Of a stretch of DNA of 64,000 nucleotides, positions 1 through 8,330 are shown piece by piece. Under the pieces are notes generated by a model. That model saw nothing but the letters and a program-made list of their open reading frames with translations. It made no database searches and had not been told where the DNA came from. Location of the stretch: contig JAAYHX010000023.1 of NCBI GenBank assembly GCA_012735215.1, positions 124,001 to 188,000 of the forward strand. The letters run 5' to 3'. The number at the start of each line of letters is the position of its first letter. The first letter of the stretch is position 1. This DNA comes from Tissierellia bacterium. Lineage in GTDB: Bacteria > Bacillota > Clostridia > Tissierellales > Tepidimicrobiaceae. The translations under genes and the position numbers were made by a program.

Positions 1-290
1 TTACAGGTTGTAATATTGAAGTATCCTCCTATTCTCCTACCCTATGTGCAGAAAGAACTGCCATATTTAAAGCAATTTCCGAGGGCCATAAGAAGATTAA
101 GGCTATTGCAGTTGTTGGGGATTCAGATTTTACCTATCCCTGTGGTGTGTGTAGGCAGGTTATGAGAGAGTTTGGCAAAGATGCCACTATAATAGTTGCT
201 AATTCTGAAGAGGATTATAGGATATATAAACTGGAAGAACTGCTACCCCATAGCTTTGGCCCAGAGGATTTAGAATCAAACAAGGAGTGA
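1..290 (+). CDS. cdd: Cytidine deaminase, 3' part (cut by window start)
   Basis: The reading frame is open from base 3 to a TGA at 288-290, about 95 codons, with the 5' end outside the window. It keeps the zinc-deaminase signatures: a CAER catalytic stretch and, about 40 residues later, a PCGVCR zinc-binding motif. The family deaminates cytidine and deoxycytidine to (deoxy)uridine in pyrimidine salvage, in the cytoplasm. The stop lies 4 bases before era, so the two are probably co-transcribed; a cdd-era order is common in Firmicutes. Confidence 0.9.
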   Translation, partial: TGCNIEVSSYSPTLCAERTAIFKAISEGHKKIKAIAVVGDSDFTYPCGVCRQVMREFGKDATIIVANSEEDYRIYKLEELLPHSFGPEDLESNKE

Positions 291-294
291 GAAA

Positions 295-1179
295 ATGTTT
301 AAATCAGGATTTGTAACGGTTATTGGTAGGCCAAATGTAGGCAAGTCTACTTTACTAAACTGGATAATTGGTGAGAAGATTTCTATAATATCAGACAAAC
401 CACAAACTACCAGGAATAAGATTCAGTTAATATATACAAGGGACAGTTGCCAGATAGTATTCTTGGATACCCCAGGCATCCAGATGCCAAAGAATAAGTT
501 AGGGGAGTATATGTTGAAGGTTTCCAAGGAAACCTTGAATGAAGTAGATGTGGTTGCCTTTATGGTAGATGTTAGCATGAAAACTGGCCAGTTGGATAAC
601 TATATTATAGAGGAGTTAAAGGGTATTAGGACTCCTATAATTCTCCTTATCAATAAGATAGACCAGATAAGCAAGAAGGATTTGGAAATACTAGTAGAAA
701 AATACAAAGGGATGAATATGTTCCATGATATAATCCCAATATCGGCTAAAAAGGGCGATAATGTGGAAAGCTTTATAGAAGCTTTAATTGAACTATTACC
801 AGAAGGACCTCAGTATTTTCCTGATGATATGATTACAGACCAGCCAGAGCGTTTCATCATATCTGAGATAATAAGAGAAAAGGCCTTAGAGAACTTGCAG
901 GAGGAGGTTCCCCATGGCATAGTTGTTGATATAGAGCAGATAAAGGAGAGGGAAGATAAGGATCTACTAGATGTCCATGCGGTCATATATTGTGAGAAGG
1001 AGTCCCATAAGGGAATTATAATAGGTAAAGGCGGTAAAATGCTAAAAACCATAGGTTCCAGTGCTAGAATGGATATTGAAAGATTAATGGGAAGTAAAAT
1101 CAATCTACAGCTATGGGTCAAGGTAGAGAAGAACTGGAGAGAAAGAGAAAATAAGGTCAGATATTTTGGCTATAAATAG
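295..1179 (+). CDS. era: GTPase Era
   Basis: Era is a 294-residue GTPase that binds the 3' end of 16S rRNA and helps mature the 30S subunit. G1 (GRPNVGKS) lies near residues 11-18, G3 (DTPG) near 58-61 and G4 (NKID) near 120-123. The C-terminal KH domain shows GKGGKMLK. The length is normal for the family. The ATG at 295 follows an AAGGAGTGAG ribosome site that overlaps the cdd stop. recO follows 14 bases downstream, which is the usual partner in this phylum. Confidence 0.97.
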   Translation: MFKSGFVTVIGRPNVGKSTLLNWIIGEKISIISDKPQTTRNKIQLIYTRDSCQIVFLDTPGIQMPKNKLGEYMLKVSKETLNEVDVVAFMVDVSMKTGQLDNYIIEELKGIRTPIILLINKIDQISKKDLEILVEKYKGMNMFHDIIPISAKKGDNVESFIEALIELLPEGPQYFPDDMITDQPERFIISEIIREKALENLQEEVPHGIVVDIEQIKEREDKDLLDVHAVIYCEKESHKGIIIGKGGKMLKTIGSSARMDIERLMGSKINLQLWVKVEKNWRERENKVRYFGYK

Positions 1180-1193
1180 GAAGGTTAAGTCAC

Positions 1194-1949
1194 ATGTATG
1201 GAAGAATTGAAGGGATAATTCTTAAGGAGTTAAGGTTTAAGGATACCAGCAAAATACTTACTCTTTTAACTCCTTATGATGGGAAAATATCGGCCATAGC
1301 TAGGGGAGCTTATAGGCCCAAGAGCCAGATAATAGGTACCACTCAGCCCTTTGCATATAACAGGTTCATATTGTTTAAAGGGAAAAACTTCTATTATATT
1401 AACCAGATAGACCCTATTGAGTCCTATTATTCCATTAGGGAAAATATGAACAGGCTGCTCTATGGTTCCTATATGCTGGAGCTGGCTGATAGCTCTGTCC
1501 TAGAAGGAGAGGAGAATGTTAAGATCTTCCTCTTGTTAAAAAAGGGCTTGGATGTCCTATCCAAGACTGATACAAACTTTGCAAAATTTATTGCAGCCTA
1601 TGAGCTTAAGTTTGTTTCCTTTTTAGGATATAAGCCCTTGTTGGAGGGCTGTGTGATGTGTGAGGATAGGGAACTTAAGGATATGGCCTTTAGTATAGCC
1701 AGTGGAGGCATAGTATGTAAGAAGTGTTCAAATTTAATAAATGATAGCATGTATTTTGATCAGGCAATGCACAATGCTATGAAGAGCCTCCTTTATATTC
1801 CCCTTGACCAATTGGACAGGGTAAAAATTTCCCCTAGGATGGCGTCTAAAATTCATGACATTATGGTAAAATACATATTAAATAGGATTGACAGAAGGAG
1901 CTTCAACTCTTTAGATATTTTAAAGTCCATGAAAAACGGAGGTGAGTAG
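1194..1949 (+). CDS. recO: DNA repair protein RecO
   Basis: A 251-residue RecO, which loads RecA onto SSB-coated single-stranded DNA with RecR in recombinational repair. The N-terminal half is the OB fold (it opens near GIILKELRFKDTSKILTLLTP, a typical RecO start). Two CxxC pairs near residues 148-177 form the zinc site common in Gram-positive RecO proteins. It begins 14 bases after era, and its stop codon abuts the next ATG at 1950, so translation is probably coupled. Confidence 0.95.
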   Translation: MYGRIEGIILKELRFKDTSKILTLLTPYDGKISAIARGAYRPKSQIIGTTQPFAYNRFILFKGKNFYYINQIDPIESYYSIRENMNRLLYGSYMLELADSSVLEGEENVKIFLLLKKGLDVLSKTDTNFAKFIAAYELKFVSFLGYKPLLEGCVMCEDRELKDMAFSIASGGIVCKKCSNLINDSMYFDQAMHNAMKSLLYIPLDQLDRVKISPRMASKIHDIMVKYILNRIDRRSFNSLDILKSMKNGGE

Positions 1950-2363
1950 ATGGATATTTCACTAGAAAAAATTGACAATGTGGTAGCTAGGACTAATGCT
2001 ACTTATCAGGAGGCAAAGGAAGCATTGGAAAAATGCAATGGAGATGTTGTAGAGGCCATAGTTTATTTGGAAACTCGTAAAACCAATTGGAAGGAAGACC
2101 TTTCAGATAGAAGCCAAGAGATGATAGAAAAGGTTAAGGAGGTACTGAAAAAGGGAAATGTAACCAAGATTACTGTAAAGAAGGATGGAGAAATTATAAT
2201 GAACATACCCTTAACTGCAGCAGCTGTAGGGGCTATTATATCAGTGCCTTTAGCCTTGCTAGGCTTAGGAGGGGCTCTCCTATCCAAGTGTACTATCGAA
2301 ATACTAAAGGAAGATGGGGAAGTTATCAATATTAACCAACTGATAAGCGGAGAAAGAGATTAA
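1950..2363 (+). CDS. UBA-like/DUF4342 domain membrane-associated protein
   Basis: A 137-residue protein. The first 45 residues form a UBA-like three-helix segment (TNATYQEAKEALEKCNGDV), as in the N-terminus of EF-Ts and nascent-polypeptide-associated factors. The rest matches the DUF4342 pattern, including one hydrophobic helix (about residues 87-108) rich in Ala, Gly and Leu. Function is unknown. It starts directly at the recO stop, so it belongs to the era-recO transcript. Its pairing with glycyl-tRNA synthetase genes recurs in Clostridia, but I cannot derive a role from that. Confidence 0.75.
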   Translation: MDISLEKIDNVVARTNATYQEAKEALEKCNGDVVEAIVYLETRKTNWKEDLSDRSQEMIEKVKEVLKKGNVTKITVKKDGEIIMNIPLTAAAVGAIISVPLALLGLGGALLSKCTIEILKEDGEVININQLISGERD

Positions 2364-2372
2364 TATATAATA

Positions 2373-2401
2373 TTGACATTATAGAAAAATTTTGTTAGAT
2401 T
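2373..2401 (+). promoter_or_regulatory. Putative sigma-A promoter for glyQS
   Basis: A consensus -35 (TTGACA, 2373-2378) is followed after 17 bases by a weaker -10 (TAGATT, 2396-2401). It lies just after the DUF4342 stop and before the structured leader, so transcription of that leader would start near 2408. Confidence 0.5.
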
Positions 2402-2409
2402 AATTCTAT

Positions 2410-2610
2410 AGATTAATAGGTGTTATATAAATAAACAATGGTTGTGAATTTCCATTTTAAGCTTTTCGATGAAAGGCACTTCTCAGCATTTGTAATAAAA
2501 TGCCATATCAGGAAAGGATCAATAGTGGCTGTAGTACGGAAGTAACCTTTCGTCCCTAGGGGGATGTAAAGGTTTTCTATTTGTTATACCTATAACGGGG
2601 AGGTAAAAAT
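2410..2610 (+). promoter_or_regulatory. Structured attenuator leader of glyQS (T-box-like)
   Basis: The 200-base leader contains several hairpins and ends in a terminator at 2544-2580. The terminator's left arm CCTTTC (2546-2551) can also pair with GAAAGG at 2512-2517, giving a mutually exclusive antiterminator. The CGTCCC in the terminator and the aminoacyl-tRNA synthetase gene downstream are typical of T-box leaders. I do not see the canonical TGGNACCGCG box; a degenerate version may lie at 2524-2540. The attenuator is seen directly, and tRNA-Gly as ligand is inferred. Confidence 0.5.
2544..2580 (+). terminator. Conditional terminator before glyQ
   Basis: AACCTTT-CGTCCC (2544-2556) pairs with GGGATG-(T)-AAAGGTT (2561-2574) around a 4-base loop, with one bulged T and one G-T pair. 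A U-rich tail TTCTATTT follows. It sits 30 bases before the glyQ start. Confidence 0.7.
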
Positions 2611-3498
2611 ATGTATTTTCAGGATTTAATGTTAAAGTTGCTTGATTACTGGGGAAGTAAAGGCTGTATTATATTAGAGCCTTATGATGTTGAAAAGGGC
2701 GCAGGTACTATGAGCCCCCATACATTTTTGAGAGCTTTAGGACCAGAACCATGGAAGGTAGTTTATGTTGAGCCTTCTAGAAGGCCGGCAGATGCCAGAT
2801 ATGGAGAAAACCCACACAGACTGTATCAGCATCATCAGCTGCAGGTAATTCTAAAGCCTTCTCCTGATAATATTCAGGATTTGTATTTGGATAGCTTGAG
2901 GGCTATTGGTATAGACCCATTGATGCATGATATAAGGTTTGTTGAAGACAACTGGGAAGCACCAACTCTAGGAGCATGGGGTTTAGGTTGGGAAGTGTGG
3001 TTAGATGGTATGGAGATTACCCAGTTCACCTATTTCCAACAGGTGGGAAGCATAAACTGTGAGCTGGAATCTGCAGAACTAACCTATGGATTAGAACGGA
3101 TTGCCATGTATTTACAGGATGTTGACAATATATTCCAGGTTAAGTGGAACAAGGACCTTACATATGGTGATATATTCAGGAAGGCAGAGTATGAGCATTC
3201 TGTATACAGTTTTGAAAAGGCCAATATTGATACCTTAAAGTATATGTATGATGTGTATGAAGAAGAAGCAAGGAAAAATATTGAAGAAGGCCTAATCTTG
3301 CCTAGCTATGACTATGTGTTGAAGTGTTCACATACCTTTAACCTACTGGATGCTAGGGGAGCAATTAGTGTTACTGAGAGAACCCATTATATCAGCAGAG
3401 TTAGGAATTTGGCAAAATTAGTGGCATCTAAGTATATAGAACAGCGTAAAGAGATGGGATATCCCCTATTAAAGGGAGGGAAACTAGATGACAAGTAA
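2611..3498 (+). CDS. glyQ: Glycyl-tRNA synthetase alpha subunit
   Basis: A 295-residue alpha subunit of the bacterial (alpha2beta2) glycine-tRNA ligase, the catalytic class II part that makes glycyl-adenylate. It opens with the typical [17 protein letters not shown] and carries [19 protein letters not shown], both hallmarks of GlyQ. Length is normal. The ATG at 2611 has GGGGAGG at 2597-2603. The 3' end overlaps glyS by 11 bases, so the two subunits are translationally coupled. Confidence 0.97.
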   Translation: MYFQDLMLKLLDYWGSKGCIILEPYDVEKGAGTMSPHTFLRALGPEPWKVVYVEPSRRPADARYGENPHRLYQHHQLQVILKPSPDNIQDLYLDSLRAIGIDPLMHDIRFVEDNWEAPTLGAWGLGWEVWLDGMEITQFTYFQQVGSINCELESAELTYGLERIAMYLQDVDNIFQVKWNKDLTYGDIFRKAEYEHSVYSFEKANIDTLKYMYDVYEEEARKNIEEGLILPSYDYVLKCSHTFNLLDARGAISVTERTHYISRVRNLAKLVASKYIEQRKEMGYPLLKGGKLDDK

Positions 3499-5575
3499 TA
3501 AGTACCTATTAGAAATAGGAGTAGAAGAAATACCTGCTAAGTTTATCGATAAAGCCCTAGAGCAGCTTAAAAATAATACTGGAGATATGTTAAGGGAAAA
3601 TAGAATAGAGTATACAGACATATATACCTATTCAACTCCAAGAAGGTTGACAGTTATTGTAGAAGGTTTGGCAGAAAAACAATCAGATTTAGAGGAGGAA
3701 GTAAAAGGGCCTGCCAAGAGGATTGCTTTTGCTGAAGATGGAAGTCCTAGCAAGGCCTTACAAGGATTTTTAAGGAGTAAGGGCATAGAAGAGAAGGATA
3801 TTGTGATTAAGGAGTTCAATGGAGAGGAATACGTATTTGCTAATATAGTTAAGGATGGCAGGGAAACAGTTCAAGTCTTGTCAGAAGAAATACCCAATGT
3901 TATAAAATCCATAGTATTTCCTAAGTCCATGAGGTGGGGAGGCAAGAGCATTCGCTTTGCAAGACCCATTAGGTGGATTGTTTCTATGTTGAATGACAAG
4001 ATAGTACCCTTTGATTTGGAAGGTATTATGGTGTCCAATATCTCAAAGGGTCATAGATTCTTGGGAAGCCAGCATATAGAATTAAAATCAGTAGATGAGT
4101 ATATGTCAAAGCTGGAAGAGAATTTTGTTATAGTGGATAAGAAGAAGAGAAGAGAGATAATTAAATATGGTTCAGATAAGCTAGTTAAAGAAAAGGGCGG
4201 CAGCATTTTAGCGGATGAGGACCTAATAGATGAGGTAACTAACCTGGTAGAATATCCTACACCCCTATTAGGAAATATAAAGGAAGAGTATTTAAGCTTG
4301 CCTAGGGAGGTAATTATTACTCCTATGAAGGAGCAGCTAAGATTCTTCCCAGTTGTCAATGATCACAACAGGTTGCTACCTTATTTTGTAACCATCAGGA
4401 ATGGGAATAAGGAATATGCGGATACTGTAATAAAGGGTAATGAAAAGGTATTAGGAGCTAGATTAGAAGATGCCAAGTTCTTTTATTATGATGATATAAA
4501 GGAACCTTTAGAGTACTATGTGGAAAAGCTAAAGGATATCACCTTCCAAGAAAAGCTAGGAAGCTTATATGATAAGACATTAAGAGTACAAAAGTTAGCT
4601 GTTAAGATAGGAGATTATCTAGAAGTTGCGGAAGAAACTCAGAAGAATGTGCAAAGGGCTGCTTTCCTATCAAAGGCTGATTTGGCAACCAAGATGGTTG
4701 GCGAGTTTACAGAATTGCAAGGTAGAATGGGCATGGAGTATGCTAATCATTCTGGTGAAAATGAAATAGTTAGTACAGCAATTTATGAACAGTATTTACC
4801 TAAGTTTGCTGGAGATGCTTTGCCCACTACTACTGCTGGTGCTATATTGAGCATTGCTGATAAAATAGATACCATAGCTGGATCTTTTGTAGTTGGTATT
4901 CAGCCAACAGGTTCCCAGGACCCATATGGTTTGAGAAGGCAAGCTTTAGGAGTAATAAATATTATCTTGGACAAGAGACTAAACTTAAGCCTAAAGGATA
5001 TAGTTGAGTATGCCCTATACATCTATGTAGAAAATCAGGGCTTAGTATTTGATTATAATACTGTGAAGGATAGTATTATTGACTTCTTCTCAGGCAGGCT
5101 TAAAAACATGTTTGGTGATATGGGAATTAGGTATGATATAATAGATGGAGTATTGAGTACCGGTGTAGATGATATTTACGACTTAAAGGTTAGAGCAGAA
5201 AAATTAAATCAATATTTATTAGAAAATGAAAGTGAATTAGCTGAAGTCCTAACCACCTTCAATAGAGTGATCAATTTGGCAGACAAGGCTACCTCAACAG
5301 AAGTGGAAAGGGAGCTGCTTGTTGAAGGGGAAGAAGTTGAACTCTATGATATATTTGAGCAGATCGAGGAAAGTGTTACAGCCTATATAAATGATAAAGC
5401 TTATGATAAGGCCTTAGAACAGTTTATAACTCTTAAGGGTCCAGTTGATCAATTCTTTGACCATGTAATGGTTATGGTTGAGGATGAAAAGCTTCGTGGG
5501 AATAGACTAGGTCTTTTAGCTAAAATATCTGAAAAGATGCTCATGATCTGTGATCTGTCAAAGTTAGTAAAATAA
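3488..5575 (+). CDS. glyS: Glycyl-tRNA synthetase beta subunit
   Basis: A 695-residue beta subunit, needed for tRNA-Gly recognition in the alpha2beta2 enzyme. Family landmarks include the start [15 protein letters not shown], an HD-like segment ([19 protein letters not shown]), and [12 protein letters not shown]. The C-terminal part is the anticodon-binding region. Length matches the family. The ATG at 3488 lies inside glyQ with AAAGGGAGG upstream. A strong terminator at 5571-5600 ends the operon. Confidence 0.97.
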   Translation: MTSNKYLLEIGVEEIPAKFIDKALEQLKNNTGDMLRENRIEYTDIYTYSTPRRLTVIVEGLAEKQSDLEEEVKGPAKRIAFAEDGSPSKALQGFLRSKGIEEKDIVIKEFNGEEYVFANIVKDGRETVQVLSEEIPNVIKSIVFPKSMRWGGKSIRFARPIRWIVSMLNDKIVPFDLEGIMVSNISKGHRFLGSQHIELKSVDEYMSKLEENFVIVDKKKRREIIKYGSDKLVKEKGGSILADEDLIDEVTNLVEYPTPLLGNIKEEYLSLPREVIITPMKEQLRFFPVVNDHNRLLPYFVTIRNGNKEYADTVIKGNEKVLGARLEDAKFFYYDDIKEPLEYYVEKLKDITFQEKLGSLYDKTLRVQKLAVKIGDYLEVAEETQKNVQRAAFLSKADLATKMVGEFTELQGRMGMEYANHSGENEIVSTAIYEQYLPKFAGDALPTTTAGAILSIADKIDTIAGSFVVGIQPTGSQDPYGLRRQALGVINIILDKRLNLSLKDIVEYALYIYVENQGLVFDYNTVKDSIIDFFSGRLKNMFGDMGIRYDIIDGVLSTGVDDIYDLKVRAEKLNQYLLENESELAEVLTTFNRVINLADKATSTEVERELLVEGEEVELYDIFEQIEESVTAYINDKAYDKALEQFITLKGPVDQFFDHVMVMVEDEKLRGNRLGLLAKISEKMLMICDLSKLVK

Positions 5576-5600
5576 GTCCACAAAAGTGGACTTATTTTCA
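5571..5600 (+). terminator. Rho-independent terminator after glyS
   Basis: AATAAGTCCAC (5571-5581), loop AAAA, then GTGGACTTATT (5586-5596), an 11-bp perfect stem ending in a T-rich stretch. Confidence 0.85.
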
Positions 5601-5611
5601 AGTAAAGTGGG

Positions 5612-6256
5612 GTGATTAAAATCCATCTAACTGAAAGGCAAGAGAAGATAATTGATATAGTAAAAGCAAATCAGCCAATTACCAGTGAAAATATCGCCAA
5701 GAAATTAAAATTAACTAGATCTACCTTAAGACCTGATTTAGCAATACTTACTATGGCAGGAATACTTGATGCCAGACCTAAGGTTGGATATTTTTTTACT
5801 GGCAAGACTGTTTTCAATGTGATTTCAGAAAAGATTAGAGGTATAAAAGTAACTGATAGAAAATCAGTACCTATAATAGTTGATGAACAGACAAGTATAT
5901 ACGATGCAATTGTTACCATGTTTATAGAGGATACGGGTACCATATTTGTTACATCCAATGGTTATCTATCAGGGGTTGTATCCAGAAAGGATTTCTTAAA
6001 AAGTGCAATTGGGGGCATGAATTTGAGCAATACTCCTGTAGCTGTTATCATGACCAGGATGCCCAATGTAATTGTAACCTATCCAGAAGAGAGCATCTTA
6101 GATGCTGCTATGAAGTTAATTGAGCATGAAATAGATAGTTTACCAGTGGTAAGAGAAGTGGTTTTAGAAAATGGTGAAAAAGCCTGTGAGTTAATCGGTA
6201 GAGTTACAAAGACTACAATAACAAGACTATTTGTTGAGCTTGGGATAAACGAGTAA
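5612..6256 (+). CDS. ccpN: CcpN-like transcriptional regulator (HTH plus tandem CBS)
   Basis: A 214-residue repressor: an N-terminal winged helix-turn-helix (about residues 8-60, NQPITSENIAKKLKLTRSTL) followed by two CBS motifs (about 75-135 and 145-205). In Bacillus, CcpN represses gluconeogenic genes and senses nucleotides through CBS; the next gene there, as here, is the PPDK/PEP-synthase regulatory protein. The GTG at 5612 aligns with the Bacillus start (IHLTERQEKI), though its ribosome site is weak. The regulated genes gapB and pckA are not in this window. Confidence 0.8.
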   Translation: MIKIHLTERQEKIIDIVKANQPITSENIAKKLKLTRSTLRPDLAILTMAGILDARPKVGYFFTGKTVFNVISEKIRGIKVTDRKSVPIIVDEQTSIYDAIVTMFIEDTGTIFVTSNGYLSGVVSRKDFLKSAIGGMNLSNTPVAVIMTRMPNVIVTYPEESILDAAMKLIEHEIDSLPVVREVVLENGEKACELIGRVTKTTITRLFVELGINE

Positions 6257-6271
6257 TAGGAGGGGAGGATT

Positions 6272-7096
6272 ATGGATAATATCATTACCATATATGTTCT
6301 TTCAGACTCCATAGGAGAGACGGGAGAGCAGGTAGCTAGAGCAGCAGTAAGTCAGTTTACTCCTGATAAGTATGAAATAATAAGGTTTCCCTATATAACT
6401 GATGAGGAACAGATAAATGAAGTTTTGGAAGAAGCCAAGAATGGCAACAGCATGATTATATATACAATTGTTATAGAGAAGCTAAGGGATTATTTGGTGG
6501 AAAAGACAGGGGAATTAAATATTCCTACGGTGGATCTGATGACACCAACCATAAATGCCATTGAACAGATCTTGGGAACTAAGCCAAAGAGAGAGTCTGG
6601 TATTATAAGAAGGCTGGATGAAAAATACTTCAAGAAGGTTGAAGCAGTAGAATTTGCTGTAAAATATGATGATGGCAAGGATGCAAGGGGTATTAAGAAG
6701 GCTGATATAGTACTTATAGGAGTATCTAGGACATCAAAAACTCCTCTCAGCATGTACTTAGCCCATAAGTATTTTAAGGTGGCAAATGTTCCTCTAGTGC
6801 CAGAAGTTGGAGTTCCTGATGAGTTGTTTGAAAAGGATCCTAAAAGGGTCTTCGGCCTCATAGCTAACCCTTTTAAGCTTAATGAAATCAGGCAGGAGAG
6901 GTTGAAGTCCTTAGGGCTGAGCAACAATGCAAATTATGCAAGTATTGAAAGAATCAACTATGAACTTGAATATTCTAAGAAGATTATGGAAAAACTTAAC
7001 TGTATGGTAATAGATGTTTCTAATAAGGCAGTTGAGGAGACTGCAGGAATTATAATTGACCAGATGAAGGCAAATTTTGGTGACGAAATATTGTAG
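6272..7096 (+). CDS. Pyruvate, phosphate dikinase regulatory protein (PSRP, DUF299)
   Basis: A 274-residue bifunctional kinase/pyrophosphorylase. The family phosphorylates PPDK or PEP synthase on a threonine with ADP and reverses this with phosphate, switching the PEP-pyruvate interconversion. The sequence opens with IYVLSDSIGETGEQVARAA and has the nucleotide-binding GVSRTSKTP loop near residues 149-157. It starts 15 bases after the CcpN-like gene behind GGAGGGGAGG, so the two form an operon. No ppdK or ppsA lies in the window. Confidence 0.9.
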   Translation: MDNIITIYVLSDSIGETGEQVARAAVSQFTPDKYEIIRFPYITDEEQINEVLEEAKNGNSMIIYTIVIEKLRDYLVEKTGELNIPTVDLMTPTINAIEQILGTKPKRESGIIRRLDEKYFKKVEAVEFAVKYDDGKDARGIKKADIVLIGVSRTSKTPLSMYLAHKYFKVANVPLVPEVGVPDELFEKDPKRVFGLIANPFKLNEIRQERLKSLGLSNNANYASIERINYELEYSKKIMEKLNCMVIDVSNKAVEETAGIIIDQMKANFGDEIL

Positions 7097-7126
7097 AAGT
7101 GTTGTAAATACGACACTTCTTTTTAA
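7094..7126 (+). terminator. Terminator after the PSRP gene
   Basis: AGAAGTGTTGT pairs with ACGACACTTCT (one G-T pair) around loop AAAT, then TTTTT. The stem starts in the stop codon region. Confidence 0.85.
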
Positions 7127-7234
7127 ACGCTTTTCATAATCATATTTTAGGAATAAATTCGAAAAATATTGAAGGATTATAAGAACTTATGTTGTATATA
7201 TAATATATAAGAATTAATAGGATGAGGTATGGTT

Positions 7235-8248
7235 ATGAATATCCGTTTAGAAATAGAGAAAAGAGAAGAAGCCTTCCTGTCTAGGTATGCTACTTTAAGC
7301 AAGAATAGCAAGGGAAGATTGGTTGAGGAAGAGAAGTGCAATATAAGGACTGACTTTCAAAGGGATAGGGATAGGATCCTCCATTCAAAGGCTTTTAGAA
7401 GATTGAAGCATAAAACCCAGGTTTTTGTTGCTCCAAAAGGTGACCACTACAGAACTAGGCTTACTCATACTTTAGAGGTGTCTCAAATTTCAAGGACCTT
7501 AGCTAGGGCCTTGAGATTAAATGAGGATTTGGTTGAGGCTATTGCTTTAGGCCATGATTTGGGACATACTCCCTTTGGACACACTGGGGAAGATATATTA
7601 AATGAGCTCCATTCTAAAGGGTTTAAACATAATGAACAAAGCCTCAAGGTAGTGGAGCAGTTAGAGCACTCCTATAACAAGAGAGGCCTAAACCTAACCT
7701 ATGAGGTAAGAGATGGTATATTGAATCATACAGGGGACAATAAACCAGAGACTTTGGAAGGGAAGGTTGTAAAGCTGGCTGATAGGATAGCCTATATAAA
7801 CCATGATATTGATGATGCTATTAGGGCTCATATAATAAAGACTGAAGATCTGCCCAAGGATTGTGTTAAACATTTAGGACTTACCCATGGAGAAAGAATA
7901 AATACCATGATACAGGATGTAATAGATAATAGTTTGGATAAACCTTATGTATCTATGAGTGAAGAAATAGGTTTTTATACAGATAAGTTAAGGAATTTTA
8001 TGTTTGAAAGGGTATATTTGAATAAAACAGTAAAAAGTGAGACTGATAAGGCTAGGTACATAATTGAACAGATATACCAGTACTATATGGAGAATTATGA
8101 TAAGTTGCCTAGTGAACATAAAAGCTTATACAGGGATGATAGCACAAAGGAGGATATAATTTGTGATTATATTGCTGGTATGAGCGATAGGTTTGTTATT
8201 GATCTTTTTAAGGATATATTTATACCAAAAACTTGGAAAAAATATTAA
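7235..8248 (+). CDS. dgt: dGTPase-like HD-domain triphosphohydrolase
   Basis: A 337-residue HD phosphohydrolase of the deoxyguanosinetriphosphate triphosphohydrolase-like family, which splits dNTPs into nucleoside and triphosphate. Metal-binding HD residues are visible in TRLTHTLEV and IALGHDLGHTPFGHTGE, with DRIAYINHDIDDA downstream. An upstream in-frame ATG at 7229 sits on top of the ribosome site GGATGAGG (7220-7227), so the ATG at 7235 is preferred. The gene sits just before dnaG, a common arrangement in Clostridia. Confidence 0.88.
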   Translation: MNIRLEIEKREEAFLSRYATLSKNSKGRLVEEEKCNIRTDFQRDRDRILHSKAFRRLKHKTQVFVAPKGDHYRTRLTHTLEVSQISRTLARALRLNEDLVEAIALGHDLGHTPFGHTGEDILNELHSKGFKHNEQSLKVVEQLEHSYNKRGLNLTYEVRDGILNHTGDNKPETLEGKVVKLADRIAYINHDIDDAIRAHIIKTEDLPKDCVKHLGLTHGERINTMIQDVIDNSLDKPYVSMSEEIGFYTDKLRNFMFERVYLNKTVKSETDKARYIIEQIYQYYMENYDKLPSEHKSLYRDDSTKEDIICDYIAGMSDRFVIDLFKDIFIPKTWKKY

Positions 8249-8258
8249 TAGGTATGAA

Positions 8259-8287
8259 GAAGGATTTTATAAATTTTTGTCGAATAT
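8259..8287 (+). promoter_or_regulatory. Sigma-H type promoter for dnaG-rpoD
   Basis: GAAGGATTT (8259-8267) fits the sigma-H -35 consensus RNAGGAWWW at every position. After 11 bases, GTCGAATAT (8279-8287) fits RNNGAATWW at every position. The consensus spacing is 11-12. The Bacillus sigA operon also has a sigma-H promoter. The -10 overlaps TTTGTCGAA, which alone would resemble a Spo0A box. Confidence 0.7.
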
Positions 8288-8330
8288 ATACTTTGCCTGC
8301 TTATTTTGGCACTTGTAAAGGTGATTGATA

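Noticed and set aside
6490-6927. 145-codon minus-strand frame in the PSRP gene
   Set aside because: It is fully antisense to a well-conserved gene and shows no known motif or ribosome site.
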